Below, one piece after another: positions 34,970 to 44,395 of a stretch of DNA of 64,000 nt (positions are counted from its first letter, which is position 1; each line of letters begins with the position of its first letter). The stretch spans positions 1 through 64,000 of the forward strand of contig JAJFTJ010000005.1 of NCBI GenBank assembly GCA_021373015.1, read 5' to 3'. The DNA comes from Nitrospiraceae bacterium. Its GTDB lineage: Bacteria > Nitrospirota > Thermodesulfovibrionia > Thermodesulfovibrionales > UBA1546. Below the pieces are notes generated by a model. The model searched no databases and was not told the DNA's origin. It was given only the letters and a program-made list of their open reading frames with translations. Both the position numbers and the translations under genes were made by a program.

Positions 34970-36472
34970 TTATTTCTTTTTTGAAGCGAGTTTGTTCAGG
35001 GCATTTATGTATGCCTTTGCAGCGGCTACAATAATATCAGTGTCAGCGCCATTTCCTCTTACAGTTTTTCCGTTTTCTTCAAGAGTTACAATAACCTCTC
35101 CAAGTGCATCTGTTCCGCCTGTAATGCTCTTTACCTCAAATTTTTGGAGTTTGCTTTTTGTCTTTGTTGTGAGCGAGATTGCCTTGTAAGTTGCATCAAC
35201 AGGTCCGTCTCCTTCAGATGTCCTTTGCACTGTTTTGCCTCTGACCTTCATCTTTATAGTTGCCTTAGGTGTTTTTTTCATTCTGCTGACAATAGAGAGG
35301 CCTACAAGGCTGTATATCTCTTCCAGCTTTGAAGTTTCTTCTGAAACTATAAACTCAATATCTTCATCGAATATCGATTTTTTCTGGTCTGCTAGATTTT
35401 TGAATTTTTGGAAAGCCCGTTCAATCTCTTCTTCATTCAGATCATACCCAAGTTCCTTCAGCCTTGTCTTGAATGCATGCCTGCCTGAGTGTTTTCCTAG
35501 AACTAATTTTGTACTCTGAAGACCTATGCTTTCAGGGCTGATTATCTCGTAAGTGGTCTTTTCTTTTAAGAGACCGTCCTGATGTATGCCGGACTCATGT
35601 GCGAATGCATTTGCTCCTACAATCGCTTTATTGGGCTGGACTGTGATTCCGGTTATTTTTGTTATCAGCCTGCTTGAGCGAATGATCTCTTTTGTGTTGA
35701 TATTGGTATCAGCATTGAAGAAGTCTCTGCGTGTCCTTAATGCCATGACTACTTCTTCCATAGAGCAGTTTCCTGCTCTTTCGCCAATCCCGTTTATCGT
35801 GCATTCGACCTGACCGGCGCCGTTGATTATTGCGGACAATGAATTTGCAACCGAAAGCCCAAGGTCATTATGACAATGTACAGAAATAACCGCCCTTTCT
35901 TTGATTTTGTCGCTTATTGTCTTTATTATTCCCCCGAATTCTTCAGGAGTTGTATAACCCACAGTATCAGGAATATTTACGGTTGATGCTCCTGCTTCCA
36001 CAACTGCCTCAACCACTTCAAGAAGATATACGAGATCAGTTCTTGTGGCATCCATTGGAGAGAACTCTACATCAGCGACAAGACTGCGCGCAAATTTTAC
36101 CATCTCAACAGAGCGCCTGAGCGCCTCTTCTCTGCTTACTCTGAACTGATATTTAAGATGTATGTCAGAAGTTGAATGGAAAGTGTGTATTCTTTTTTTA
36201 GGTGCATTCTTCAGGGCTTCCCCTGCGCGTTTTATGTCTTCTTCCTTTGCCCTTGCAAGACTGCATACAACGGGTCCTTTTACTTCTTCACATACGCGCT
36301 TCACAGCATCGAAATCACCCTGAGAACTTATTGCAAATCCTGCTTCGATTATATCAACGCCAAGACGCGCAAGTTGTTTTGCGACCTGTATTTTTTCATC
36401 CACAGTCATGGATGCTCCAGGTGACTGTTCGCCGTCTCTTAATGTTGTATCAAATATTTTTACCTGTCTCAT
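34970..36472 (-). CDS. leuA: 2-isopropylmalate synthase
   Basis: 500 residues from ATG 36472, supported by AGGG upstream and by the family start MRQVKIFDTTLRDGEQSPG. The HMGL-like TIM barrel holds FDTTLRDGEQSPG, the metal ligands in SVHCHNDLGLSVANSL and INGIGERAGN. The C-terminal LeuA dimerisation/allosteric domain (KFEVKSITGGTDALGEVIVTLEENG) indicates leucine feedback and argues against citramalate or homocitrate synthase. It overlaps the end of pssA by 23 bases and closes the ilvC-psd-pssA-leuA operon. Confidence 0.94.
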   Translation of the reverse strand: MRQVKIFDTTLRDGEQSPGASMTVDEKIQVAKQLARLGVDIIEAGFAISSQGDFDAVKRVCEEVKGPVVCSLARAKEEDIKRAGEALKNAPKKRIHTFHSTSDIHLKYQFRVSREEALRRSVEMVKFARSLVADVEFSPMDATRTDLVYLLEVVEAVVEAGASTVNIPDTVGYTTPEEFGGIIKTISDKIKERAVISVHCHNDLGLSVANSLSAIINGAGQVECTINGIGERAGNCSMEEVVMALRTRRDFFNADTNINTKEIIRSSRLITKITGITVQPNKAIVGANAFAHESGIHQDGLLKEKTTYEIISPESIGLQSTKLVLGKHSGRHAFKTRLKELGYDLNEEEIERAFQKFKNLADQKKSIFDEDIEFIVSEETSKLEEIYSLVGLSIVSRMKKTPKATIKMKVRGKTVQRTSEGDGPVDATYKAISLTTKTKSKLQKFEVKSITGGTDALGEVIVTLEENGKTVRGNGADTDIIVAAAKAYINALNKLASKKK

Positions 36473-37244
36473 CACTGTTCCCTGCATGTTCTGTTATTTT
36501 TTCAGGTTTTGATATTAATTTTCTTATGAAGATTAATATATTTTCGATTATACCCCAGATCAGGTATGACATTGCAAAAATGAATATTGTGATTGACGGC
36601 CGTACCAGCAGCATAAATAAAAAAAGGACAAAGACAATCAGCGCCCAGAAAGGTTTTCTTTCCTTAAAATCTACTTCTTTTATCCCGTGATATCTGAATG
36701 TGCTGACCATAAGAAGGGAAAGAAGCATTGTGATGGTAAGGAAAAATTCATTTATATCAGGTCTTCCTGACCAGAATTCGTAATAAAAAATCACTATAGA
36801 AGAAAGAATGACCGCTGCAGCAGGAATAGGCATTCCTTTAAATGCCTTTGATCCGGTTGTGCCGGTCTGTATATTGAAACGAGCAAGTCTTAATGCGCCG
36901 CATGCAACAAAAAGGAATGCTGCTGCCCAGCCAAGCCTGCCAAATGGGATAAGCGACCACTTGTATATCATTATTGACGGTGCAACACCGAATGCAACAA
37001 GATCAGATAATGAATCAAGCTCAATGCCAAAACGGGTTGATGTGTTAGTGAGCCTTGCTATCCAGCCGTCCAATCCGTCAAAGATAGTTGCCAGAACAAT
37101 CGCCCATGCAGCATGCAAAAAATTGCCGTTTATCGAAGACAGAATAGAGTAAAACCCGCAGAACATTCCGCAGAGCGTTAATGTATTGGGAAGCAGATAG
37201 ACGCCTTTCTTGGGTTTTAGTTCGCGAACTTTTTTAAGATACAT
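36450..37244 (-). CDS. pssA: CDP-diacylglycerol-serine O-phosphatidyltransferase
   Basis: 264-residue inner-membrane CDP-alcohol phosphatidyltransferase (Bacillus-type PssA). The active-site motif DGLDGWIARLTNTSTRFG with LDSLSDLVAFG gives the complete D-G-AR-G-D-D pattern. It converts CDP-diacylglycerol (from CdsA) and serine to phosphatidylserine, which the adjacent Psd decarboxylates. Overlaps psd by 11 bases and leuA by 23. Confidence 0.95.
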   Translation of the reverse strand: MYLKKVRELKPKKGVYLLPNTLTLCGMFCGFYSILSSINGNFLHAAWAIVLATIFDGLDGWIARLTNTSTRFGIELDSLSDLVAFGVAPSIMIYKWSLIPFGRLGWAAAFLFVACGALRLARFNIQTGTTGSKAFKGMPIPAAAVILSSIVIFYYEFWSGRPDINEFFLTITMLLSLLMVSTFRYHGIKEVDFKERKPFWALIVFVLFLFMLLVRPSITIFIFAMSYLIWGIIENILIFIRKLISKPEKITEHAGNSDETGKNI

Positions 37245-37863
37245 GGCCTATTATAGTTTCTCCTGCTTTTACTGAATCACCTAATTTCACCTTGATATCA
37301 ATATTTTTTGGCAGATATATATCAACCCTTGAACTGAATTTTATGATCCCATAACGCTCGCCGCGTTTTAGAGAATCACCCGCTTTTACTCTGCATACAG
37401 CTCTTCTTGCAATATACCCAGCAATCTGCCTTAAAAGTATGTTGCCGTACCTGCTCTCAAATACCATAGCAATATTCTCATTTTTCAGAGACGCTTCATC
37501 TTTATATGCGGCCTTAAAGGAACCTGGGATATATTTAACAGTTTTAACAGTTCCATCACAAGGCACACGATTGACATGTACATTCAATGGAGACATGAAT
37601 ATGCTTATCTGCTTCACATCCGTTTTCAAATGCTCATTTTCGAATGTGTCTTTTATCACAATTATCTTTCCGTCTGCAGGAGAAACAAATATGTCTCCTT
37701 CTTCAGGGATTTTCCTTTCAGGATCTCTAAAAAAATAAAACATGAACATAGTCAGAAGAAAAGGGAGAATTGTGAACCATGATCCCTGTAATAAAAAAGA
37801 GATTATTGTTGCAATACCGAAAAAGGCAATAAAGAAATAACCTTCAGGAGCAAATTTCAGCAT
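37234..37863 (-). CDS. psd: Phosphatidylserine decarboxylase proenzyme (short type)
   Basis: 209 residues, the short PSD-A type with an N-terminal membrane helix pair. It makes phosphatidylethanolamine using a pyruvoyl group created by self-cleavage. Conserved: FFRDPERKIP, SPADGKI, IFMSPLNVHVNRVPCDG, and the C-terminal cleavage region. There the usual Gly-Ser reads Ser-Ser (IIKFSSRVDIYLP), with the second Ser available to form pyruvoyl. Nearby ilvC ends four bases upstream. Confidence 0.93.
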   Translation of the reverse strand: MLKFAPEGYFFIAFFGIATIISFLLQGSWFTILPFLLTMFMFYFFRDPERKIPEEGDIFVSPADGKIIVIKDTFENEHLKTDVKQISIFMSPLNVHVNRVPCDGTVKTVKYIPGSFKAAYKDEASLKNENIAMVFESRYGNILLRQIAGYIARRAVCRVKAGDSLKRGERYGIIKFSSRVDIYLPKNIDIKVKLGDSVKAGETIIGHVS

Positions 37864-37867
37864 TGTA

Positions 37868-38932
<1,065 letters not shown>

Positions 38933-38952
38933 TTAAAAAATTTTCATTAAAT

Positions 38953-38981
38953 TTGACTAAATATTACAACTGTTTTATATT
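38953..38981 (+). promoter_or_regulatory. Sigma70-type promoter of yicC
   Basis: TTGACT (38953-38958), 17-base spacer, TATATT (38976-38981). The ATG follows after nine bases with no ribosome site, so the predicted mRNA is leaderless. It is divergent from the ilvC promoter in the same 106-base gap. Confidence 0.7.
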
Positions 38982-38990
38982 TAGCACACG

Positions 38991-39839
38991 ATGATACAGA
39001 GCATGACAGGATTTGGTGCTTCGGAAAAAGACGGTTTCAGGATAGAGATACGCTCTCTTAATCACAGGTTTACAGATATCTCTATGAGGCTTATGCCATG
39101 GCTTAGCGAGCATGAGATACCTTTGAGGAATCTTCTCAAAGAGAGATTTTCAAGAGGGAAGTTTGATGCAACAGTAACATTAAAGGATTATTCAAAACTT
39201 AAGCTCAAGGTGAATACAGCTCTGGCAAAAGAGATATATGACAACCTCAATTTCATGAAAACTGACTTAGCAATTTCTGAAGAAATAGGGATTAATGCAA
39301 TGCTTGCTTATAAAGAGTTTTTGATTTCAGAAGAGCCTGAATATAACATCTCATCTCTTTACGATGCTTTCAACCAGGCAATGGATCAGCTCGAAAAAAT
39401 GAGAAGAAACGAAGGCAGGACTATACAGGAAGATATTGTCAAGAGGATTGATCACCTTGAATCTTTGAATAAACAATTAATGGAGCTGAGCCCTGAAGCT
39501 GAAAATAAATTCAAGATTAAGATCAATGAAAGGATAAAAGAATTTCTTGATGAGATCCAGACTGATAAAGACAGAATCACACACGAGATTGTTGTTCTGG
39601 CAGAGAAAATAGATATTACAGAGGAGATAATAAGAATAGATAATCACCTTAAGCAGTTCAGGAAAATTCTTTCCAATGGTGATACAATAGGCAAAAGGCT
39701 AGACTTCCTGTTGCAAGAGCTTAACAGGGAATCCAATACAGTTGGTTCAAAAACAGACGACTATAAAATCTCATCTTTTGTTATTGAGATGAAGAGCGAG
39801 ATAGAAAAAATCAGAGAACAGGCACAGAACATTCAGTGA
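38991..39839 (+). CDS. yicC: YicC-family endoribonuclease
   Basis: 282 residues. The start MIQSMTGFGASEK and the segment IEIRSLNHRFTDISMRLMPWL are characteristic of YicC, and the C-terminal DUF1732 part (LDFLLQELNRESNTVGSK followed by EMKSEIEKIREQAQNIQ) is complete. Escherichia coli YicC is an RNase acting on RyhB. Here it heads yicC-remA-gmk-rpoZ-coaBC, an order known from several phyla. Confidence 0.93.
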   Translation: MIQSMTGFGASEKDGFRIEIRSLNHRFTDISMRLMPWLSEHEIPLRNLLKERFSRGKFDATVTLKDYSKLKLKVNTALAKEIYDNLNFMKTDLAISEEIGINAMLAYKEFLISEEPEYNISSLYDAFNQAMDQLEKMRRNEGRTIQEDIVKRIDHLESLNKQLMELSPEAENKFKIKINERIKEFLDEIQTDKDRITHEIVVLAEKIDITEEIIRIDNHLKQFRKILSNGDTIGKRLDFLLQELNRESNTVGSKTDDYKISSFVIEMKSEIEKIREQAQNIQ

Positions 39840-39854
39840 TGAGAAGGAGTGAAT

Positions 39855-40139
39855 ATGAAGAGAGGTGATATAAGCTCGGTGTTGGTCAATATAGGATTCG
39901 GCAATGTAGTTTCTGTTTCAAAAGTTGTTGCTATAGTAACACCCGGTTCAGCGCCAATGAAAAGACTCAAGGATGAGGCAAAAAAACAGGGAAGGCTTGT
40001 TGATGCAACAGAAGGAAGAAGAACTCGCGCAATAATAGTCACTGACAGCAATCATATAATTCTAAGCGCTTTACAGGTTGAGACCATAACTCAGAGATTT
40101 TCAAATGGTAAGGTAACTGCGGATGAAGAGGAAGAATAG
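39855..40139 (+). CDS. remA: RemA-like (DUF370) regulatory protein
   Basis: 94 residues from ATG 39855 (AAGGA at 39844-39848); GTG 39849 is too near that site. The family pattern is clear: [65 protein letters not shown]. In Bacillus, RemA is a DNA-binding activator of matrix genes; outside Firmicutes its role is undefined. The last 17 bases overlap gmk. Confidence 0.9.
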   Translation: MKRGDISSVLVNIGFGNVVSVSKVVAIVTPGSAPMKRLKDEAKKQGRLVDATEGRRTRAIIVTDSNHIILSALQVETITQRFSNGKVTADEEEE

Positions 40140-40740
40140 GGGAAGTCTTTTCATCGTATCCGCACCATCAGGCGCAGGAAAAACAACACTCTGCAATGAG
40201 ATAAGTGCAATCCTGCCGAATATCCAGCATTCAGTTTCATACACTACGAGACAAAAGAGAAAAACAGAAGTTAATAACAGAGATTATACATTCATAAAAG
40301 AAGATGCATTCCTTAAGATGGCAAAAAAAGGTGGATTTTTGGAATGGGCGAGAGTTCACGGCAATTTGTACGGCACATCCAAAAAGAGACTGGAGTCAAT
40401 GCTTAACAGCGGAATTAATGTAGTGCTTGATATTGATACCCAGGGCGCAAAACAGATGAAAAAGAAATATTCTGAAGGCATATATATATTTATTCTCCCT
40501 CCATCAATGAAAATTCTCAAAGAGCGTCTCAAAAAAAGAATGGCAAATTCTGATGAAGAGATTAAAAAAAGGCTGAGAAGGGCTGTTGGAGAGATTAAGG
40601 ACTATAAAATGTATGATTATGTTATAATTAACGACATATTTGAGAGCGCCCTTGATAAACTTATAGGGATTATTTTAATTGAAGGGCTTCGTACAAAGAA
40701 TATCAATCAAGAATGGATAAAAAAACATTTTTTGAAATAA
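40123..40740 (+). CDS. gmk: Guanylate kinase
   Basis: 205 residues, phosphorylates GMP to GDP. P-loop [11 protein letters not shown] at residues 14-24; GMP-binding [52 protein letters not shown]; and the lid [18 protein letters not shown]. Overlaps the end of remA by 17 bases. Normal length. Confidence 0.97.
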   Translation: MKRKNRGSLFIVSAPSGAGKTTLCNEISAILPNIQHSVSYTTRQKRKTEVNNRDYTFIKEDAFLKMAKKGGFLEWARVHGNLYGTSKKRLESMLNSGINVVLDIDTQGAKQMKKKYSEGIYIFILPPSMKILKERLKKRMANSDEEIKKRLRRAVGEIKDYKMYDYVIINDIFESALDKLIGIILIEGLRTKNINQEWIKKHFLK

Positions 40741-40782
40741 AGTATTAGAGCTTTGAAAGTTAAGACTATTTAGGAGGAGTAG

Positions 40783-41181
40783 ATGGATATAATTTCACTG
40801 CCGGTTGAGATCGATGAAAAAAAGATCGATGGAAGATATAGGCTTGTAATGGTTGCTTCGCAGAGAGCAAAAGAGCTTGCCGCAGGAGGCAAGCCAAAAG
40901 TACAGACCAAGTCTAAAAAAATCACGACAATTGCAATTGAGGAAGCTGTTAAAGACAAACTTGAATTTGTGGTTGGTGAAGAGGCAAGGAAGGCCAGGGA
41001 AGAGGCTAAAAAGTTTGATTACAGGAAGCTTTTAGAGGAAAAGAGAAAAGAAGCTACCCCTGAAGAACTAACAGAGCTAGAGAAAGACTTGAAGGTCTAT
41101 CTCCATGAGAGAGAGAGTATAGACAAAAAAGCGCTTGAAGAGCTTTTTGGTGAAAGACAAGACGAAGTTGCTGAAGAATAA
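40783..41181 (+). CDS. rpoZ: RNA polymerase omega subunit with long C-terminal extension
   Basis: 132 residues. The core omega signature is in the first 75: SLPVEIDEKKIDGRYRLVMVASQRAKEL, then KKITTIAIEEAVKDKL. Canonical omega proteins are 70-90 residues; here about 55 extra, strongly charged helical residues follow (EEARKAREEAKKFDYRKLLEEKRKE...). Position between gmk and coaBC is the conserved place for rpoZ. AGGAGG precedes the ATG. Confidence 0.9.
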   Translation: MDIISLPVEIDEKKIDGRYRLVMVASQRAKELAAGGKPKVQTKSKKITTIAIEEAVKDKLEFVVGEEARKAREEAKKFDYRKLLEEKRKEATPEELTELEKDLKVYLHERESIDKKALEELFGERQDEVAEE

Positions 41182-42340
41182 AAAGATACTTCTCGGGGTT
41201 ACCGGAGGAGCGGCAGCATATAAAGCAGTTGAACTCACAAGAAGATTAAAAGATGAAGGGGCATCGGTTACTGTGGTAATGACTGATGCCTCTAAATATT
41301 TTGTAACTCCTCTATCATTGGAGATCGCATCTGAGAACAGCGTATTCTCAGATCTTTTCGGCGACCCAATGTCACATATAAGTCTTTCGAGAGATGCAGA
41401 TGTAATGGTCATTGCTCCGGCAACTGCTGACATAATAGGAAAATTCGCAAATGGCATTGCTGCTGATCTGCTTAGCACATGTTTTCTTTCATTCAAGGGA
41501 AAGATAATAATTGCTCCATCCATGAATTGGAGGATGTACGAACATCCTATATTTAAGGAAAATCTTAATCGTCTTTTGGCGCTTGGTGTAATTCAGATTG
41601 GACCGGAAAAAGGAACACTGGCATGCGGTGAAGATGGCATCGGCAGAATGTCAGAGGTGTGTGAAATAATTGATGCAATAAAATCTTCTTTATCAAATAA
41701 AGACCTTTCAAAAAAAAAAGTAATTGTCACAGCCGGACCAACAAGAGAGTATCTTGACCCGGTAAGATATATTTCTAACCGTTCATCAGGCAGGATGGGT
41801 TATGCACTTGCAATTGCGAGCATGCGAAGAGGAGCAGAAGTCATTCTGATAAGCGGTCCGTCTTCATTAAAAACTCCTCGTGGGCTTAAGTCATTTGTTC
41901 CTGTTGAAACTGCAGCAGCGATGAAGAATGCTGTTTTCAGTAATCTCAAGGATGCTGATATGGTTATTATGGCAGCAGCTCCTGCTGATTTCTTTCCTGA
42001 AAAAACACATGCTAAAAAGATCGAAAAATCAGATGTGCTTGATATTAAACTTAAAAAAAATCCTGACATTCTGACTGAGCTTGGACAATTAAAACGCAGG
42101 CCTGTACTTGTTGGTTTCGCTGCAGAAACAGGGGAAAGACTTGACAGGGCAAGGAAAAAACTTGTTGAAAAAAATGTAGATATAATTATTTTTAATGATG
42201 TCACATCTTCTGGTGCAGGATTTGATGTGGATACTAACAGAATAACAATAGTCGAAAGAAACAATGAGACTGCCCTGCCTCTAATGACAAAGGAAGACGC
42301 ATCAGAGGAAATTCTTAATGCTGCCTTAAAACATTTATAA
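41168..42340 (+). CDS. coaBC: Bifunctional phosphopantothenoylcysteine decarboxylase/synthetase CoaBC
   Basis: About 390 residues. The CoaC half (residues 1-180) has LLGVTGGAAAYKAVELTRRL, the FMN/active-site SHISLSRDADVMVIAPATADIIGKFANGIA, and PSMNWRMYEHP. The CoaB half has VIVTAGPTREYLDPVRYISNRSSGRMGYALA and LKKNPDILTELG. It produces 4'-phosphopantetheine for CoA. Start TTG 41168 matches the usual MLKNKKILLG beginning and overlaps rpoZ by 14 bases; GTG 41150 is an alternative, and neither has a strong ribosome site. Confidence 0.94.
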   Translation: MLKNKKILLGVTGGAAAYKAVELTRRLKDEGASVTVVMTDASKYFVTPLSLEIASENSVFSDLFGDPMSHISLSRDADVMVIAPATADIIGKFANGIAADLLSTCFLSFKGKIIIAPSMNWRMYEHPIFKENLNRLLALGVIQIGPEKGTLACGEDGIGRMSEVCEIIDAIKSSLSNKDLSKKKVIVTAGPTREYLDPVRYISNRSSGRMGYALAIASMRRGAEVILISGPSSLKTPRGLKSFVPVETAAAMKNAVFSNLKDADMVIMAAAPADFFPEKTHAKKIEKSDVLDIKLKKNPDILTELGQLKRRPVLVGFAAETGERLDRARKKLVEKNVDIIIFNDVTSSGAGFDVDTNRITIVERNNETALPLMTKEDASEEILNAALKHL

Positions 42341-42349
42341 CCAATAATC

Positions 42350-42379
42350 TTGCAATCTTTACGCTTATAGCTTTAATAT
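42350..42379 (+). promoter_or_regulatory. Probable promoter of the DUF502 gene
   Basis: TTGCAA (42350-42355), 18-base spacer, TAATAT (42374-42379). The ATG at 42387 follows seven bases after the -10 box without a ribosome site, so the transcript would be leaderless. Confidence 0.5.
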
Positions 42380-42386
42380 AAAAAAT

Positions 42387-43004
42387 ATGATTTCTTATAT
42401 TCGTGCAACATTAAAAAGAAAATTTCTTGCAGGGCTTGTTGTTTCCATCCCTGCTGTTGTCACTGTTTTAGTTATTTTATGGTTTTTTCATTTTGTCGAT
42501 GGCCTGCTGGGTCCAATGCTGACAAATTTTCTTGGCTATAAAATTCCAGGTCTTGGTTTCATATCCGCAATAATACTTATTTTTCTAATCGGCATAGTAT
42601 CAACAAATGTATTCGGCAAAAAAACGCTTGAACTCTTTGATTTCACGCTTGCAAGAATACCTGTATTTAAAGGAGTGTACACTGCTATAAAACAGCTTGT
42701 TGACGGTTTTGCACCGAATGAGAAAAGTTCATTCAAAAAATTCGTTATAGTTGAATATCCCCGTAAGGGCGCCTTTGCATTTGGTTTTCTCACAAAAGAT
42801 AAAACAGTTAAAACAGAAAACAGCGGCAATGAAACATCTCTTAGGGCAGTTTATATACCAACGAACAATCTTTATCTTGGTGAAATAGTGCTTTTTGATG
42901 AGAAGGATGTTTTTAATACTGACATATCAATAGAAGAAGGCATAAAAATAATACTATCAGGAGGGATATCGACTCCTGGAATAATAAAAGAGGCAAAAGA
43001 ATGA
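42387..43004 (+). CDS. DUF502-family inner-membrane protein
   Basis: 205 residues with two strong TM segments (residues about 13-40 and 53-78) and the DUF502 pattern: FLAGLVVSIPAVVTVLVILW, PGLGFISAIILIFLIGIVSTNVFGKK, RIPVFKGVYTAIKQLVDGF, FKKFVIVEYPRKGAFAFGFLT, YIPTNNLYLGEIVLF. The family is widespread (including a plant homologue, COV) but its function is unknown. It overlaps glmU by four bases (ATGA), so the two are co-translated. Confidence 0.9.
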   Translation: MISYIRATLKRKFLAGLVVSIPAVVTVLVILWFFHFVDGLLGPMLTNFLGYKIPGLGFISAIILIFLIGIVSTNVFGKKTLELFDFTLARIPVFKGVYTAIKQLVDGFAPNEKSSFKKFVIVEYPRKGAFAFGFLTKDKTVKTENSGNETSLRAVYIPTNNLYLGEIVLFDEKDVFNTDISIEEGIKIILSGGISTPGIIKEAKE

Positions 43005-44377
43005 AGACAGCAGTTGTTATACTTGCGGCCGGACAAGGAAAGAGAATGAACTCTTCCTTGCCCAAAGTGCTCCATAAAATTTTCAACAAGCATATGATTC
43101 AGTATGTTATTGATTCTGTCAGCATGCTTAAACCTTTCAAGATTACTGTTGTTGCAGGCAAACATTTTAAAGAGATAAAGAATTCCATAAATTCAGAAAA
43201 AATTTTTTTCGCCTTGCAGAAACAACCTAAAGGCACTGCTGATGCGCTTCTAAGCGCCAAAGAGCCGCTTAAGGGATTTAAAGGCACTGTGTTGGTGGTA
43301 AATGGAGATACACCTTTGATTACCCCTCAGATTTTAGGAAAATTTTTGGAATTGCATTCTAAAAAAGATAAACATATATCTTTTATCTCATTTAAACCTG
43401 ACAATCCAGCTGGATATGGAAGGGTGATCAGGGATTATTCGGAAAACGTTTCAGGGATTATTGAAGAAAAAGATGCATCAGATGAAGAGAAAAAAATAAA
43501 TGAGGTTAACAGCGGGGTATACGCAATAGAATCAGAGGCGCTGGAACTCTTAAGAAAAATACCGATAAATCTTAAAAAGAAGGAATATTATCTTACTGAC
43601 ATAATCCGTATCGGGCTGGATCATGGCTACAATGTCGGAGCTTTTTGCATCGGTTCTGAAGAAGAGATGTCAGGGATTAATACGCGCATTGAACTTGCAT
43701 CAGCTCAAAAAATGCTGAGGAAAAGATTTAATAGTAAATGGATGGAAAAGAGTGTTGAATTTATAGATCCTGATCTGGCATTTATTTCCCCTGAAGCTGT
43801 AATAGGCGCAGGAACTAGAATATATCCAAACGTTCATATTGAAGGAAAGACAAAGATCGGGAAGGGATGTGTGATCTGCCCTAATGTGAGAATTATTGAC
43901 AGCGCAATTAATGATAATGCTGTTATAAAGGATTCAACAATTATCGAGAGTTCAACAATTAAATCAAAAGCTGTTGTAGGTCCTTTCGCACATATAAGAC
44001 CCGGCTCTGAGATTGGTTCAGGCGCAAAAATAGGGAATTTTGTAGAGATAAAAAAATCAAAAATCGGAGATAAAACAAAGGCATCTCATCTCAGCTATAT
44101 TGGAGATGCTTCCACAGGCAAGTCTGTAAATATCGGAGCAGGAACAATAACATGCAATTATGACGGCATGAATAAACATAAAACTACAATTGAAGATAAT
44201 GTATTTGTTGGCAGCGATACTCAGCTGGTTGCACCTGTAAAGATCGGGAAGGGCGCATATATTGGCGCTGGTTCCACAATAACGAAGGATGTACCGCCAA
44301 TGTCGCTTGCAGTCAGCAGGACAGAGCAAAGGCATATCAAAAATTGGGCGTCTAAGAAGAACAAAAAGGTCAGATAA
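43001..44377 (+). CDS. glmU: Bifunctional GlcNAc-1-phosphate uridyltransferase / GlcN-1-P acetyltransferase
   Basis: 458 residues, makes UDP-GlcNAc for peptidoglycan and LPS. Uridyltransferase half: LAAGQGKRMNSSLPKVLHK, QPKGTADALLSAK, VNGDTPLI, NPAGYGRVI, EVNSGVYAI. Acetyltransferase half: left-handed beta-helix hexapeptides from about residue 250, with HIRPGSEIG, KKSKIGDKTKASHLSYIGDA, and NCDG-type turn CNYDGMNKHKT. Directly followed by glmS, giving two successive steps of amino-sugar synthesis. Confidence 0.97.
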   Translation: MKTAVVILAAGQGKRMNSSLPKVLHKIFNKHMIQYVIDSVSMLKPFKITVVAGKHFKEIKNSINSEKIFFALQKQPKGTADALLSAKEPLKGFKGTVLVVNGDTPLITPQILGKFLELHSKKDKHISFISFKPDNPAGYGRVIRDYSENVSGIIEEKDASDEEKKINEVNSGVYAIESEALELLRKIPINLKKKEYYLTDIIRIGLDHGYNVGAFCIGSEEEMSGINTRIELASAQKMLRKRFNSKWMEKSVEFIDPDLAFISPEAVIGAGTRIYPNVHIEGKTKIGKGCVICPNVRIIDSAINDNAVIKDSTIIESSTIKSKAVVGPFAHIRPGSEIGSGAKIGNFVEIKKSKIGDKTKASHLSYIGDASTGKSVNIGAGTITCNYDGMNKHKTTIEDNVFVGSDTQLVAPVKIGKGAYIGAGSTITKDVPPMSLAVSRTEQRHIKNWASKKNKKVR

Positions 44378-44395
44378 CTTTAAGAGGACAATAAA

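Noticed and set aside
41077-41523. 148-residue open frame opposite rpoZ and coaBC
   Set aside because: Antisense shadow of two certain genes, with no start signal or recognised motif.
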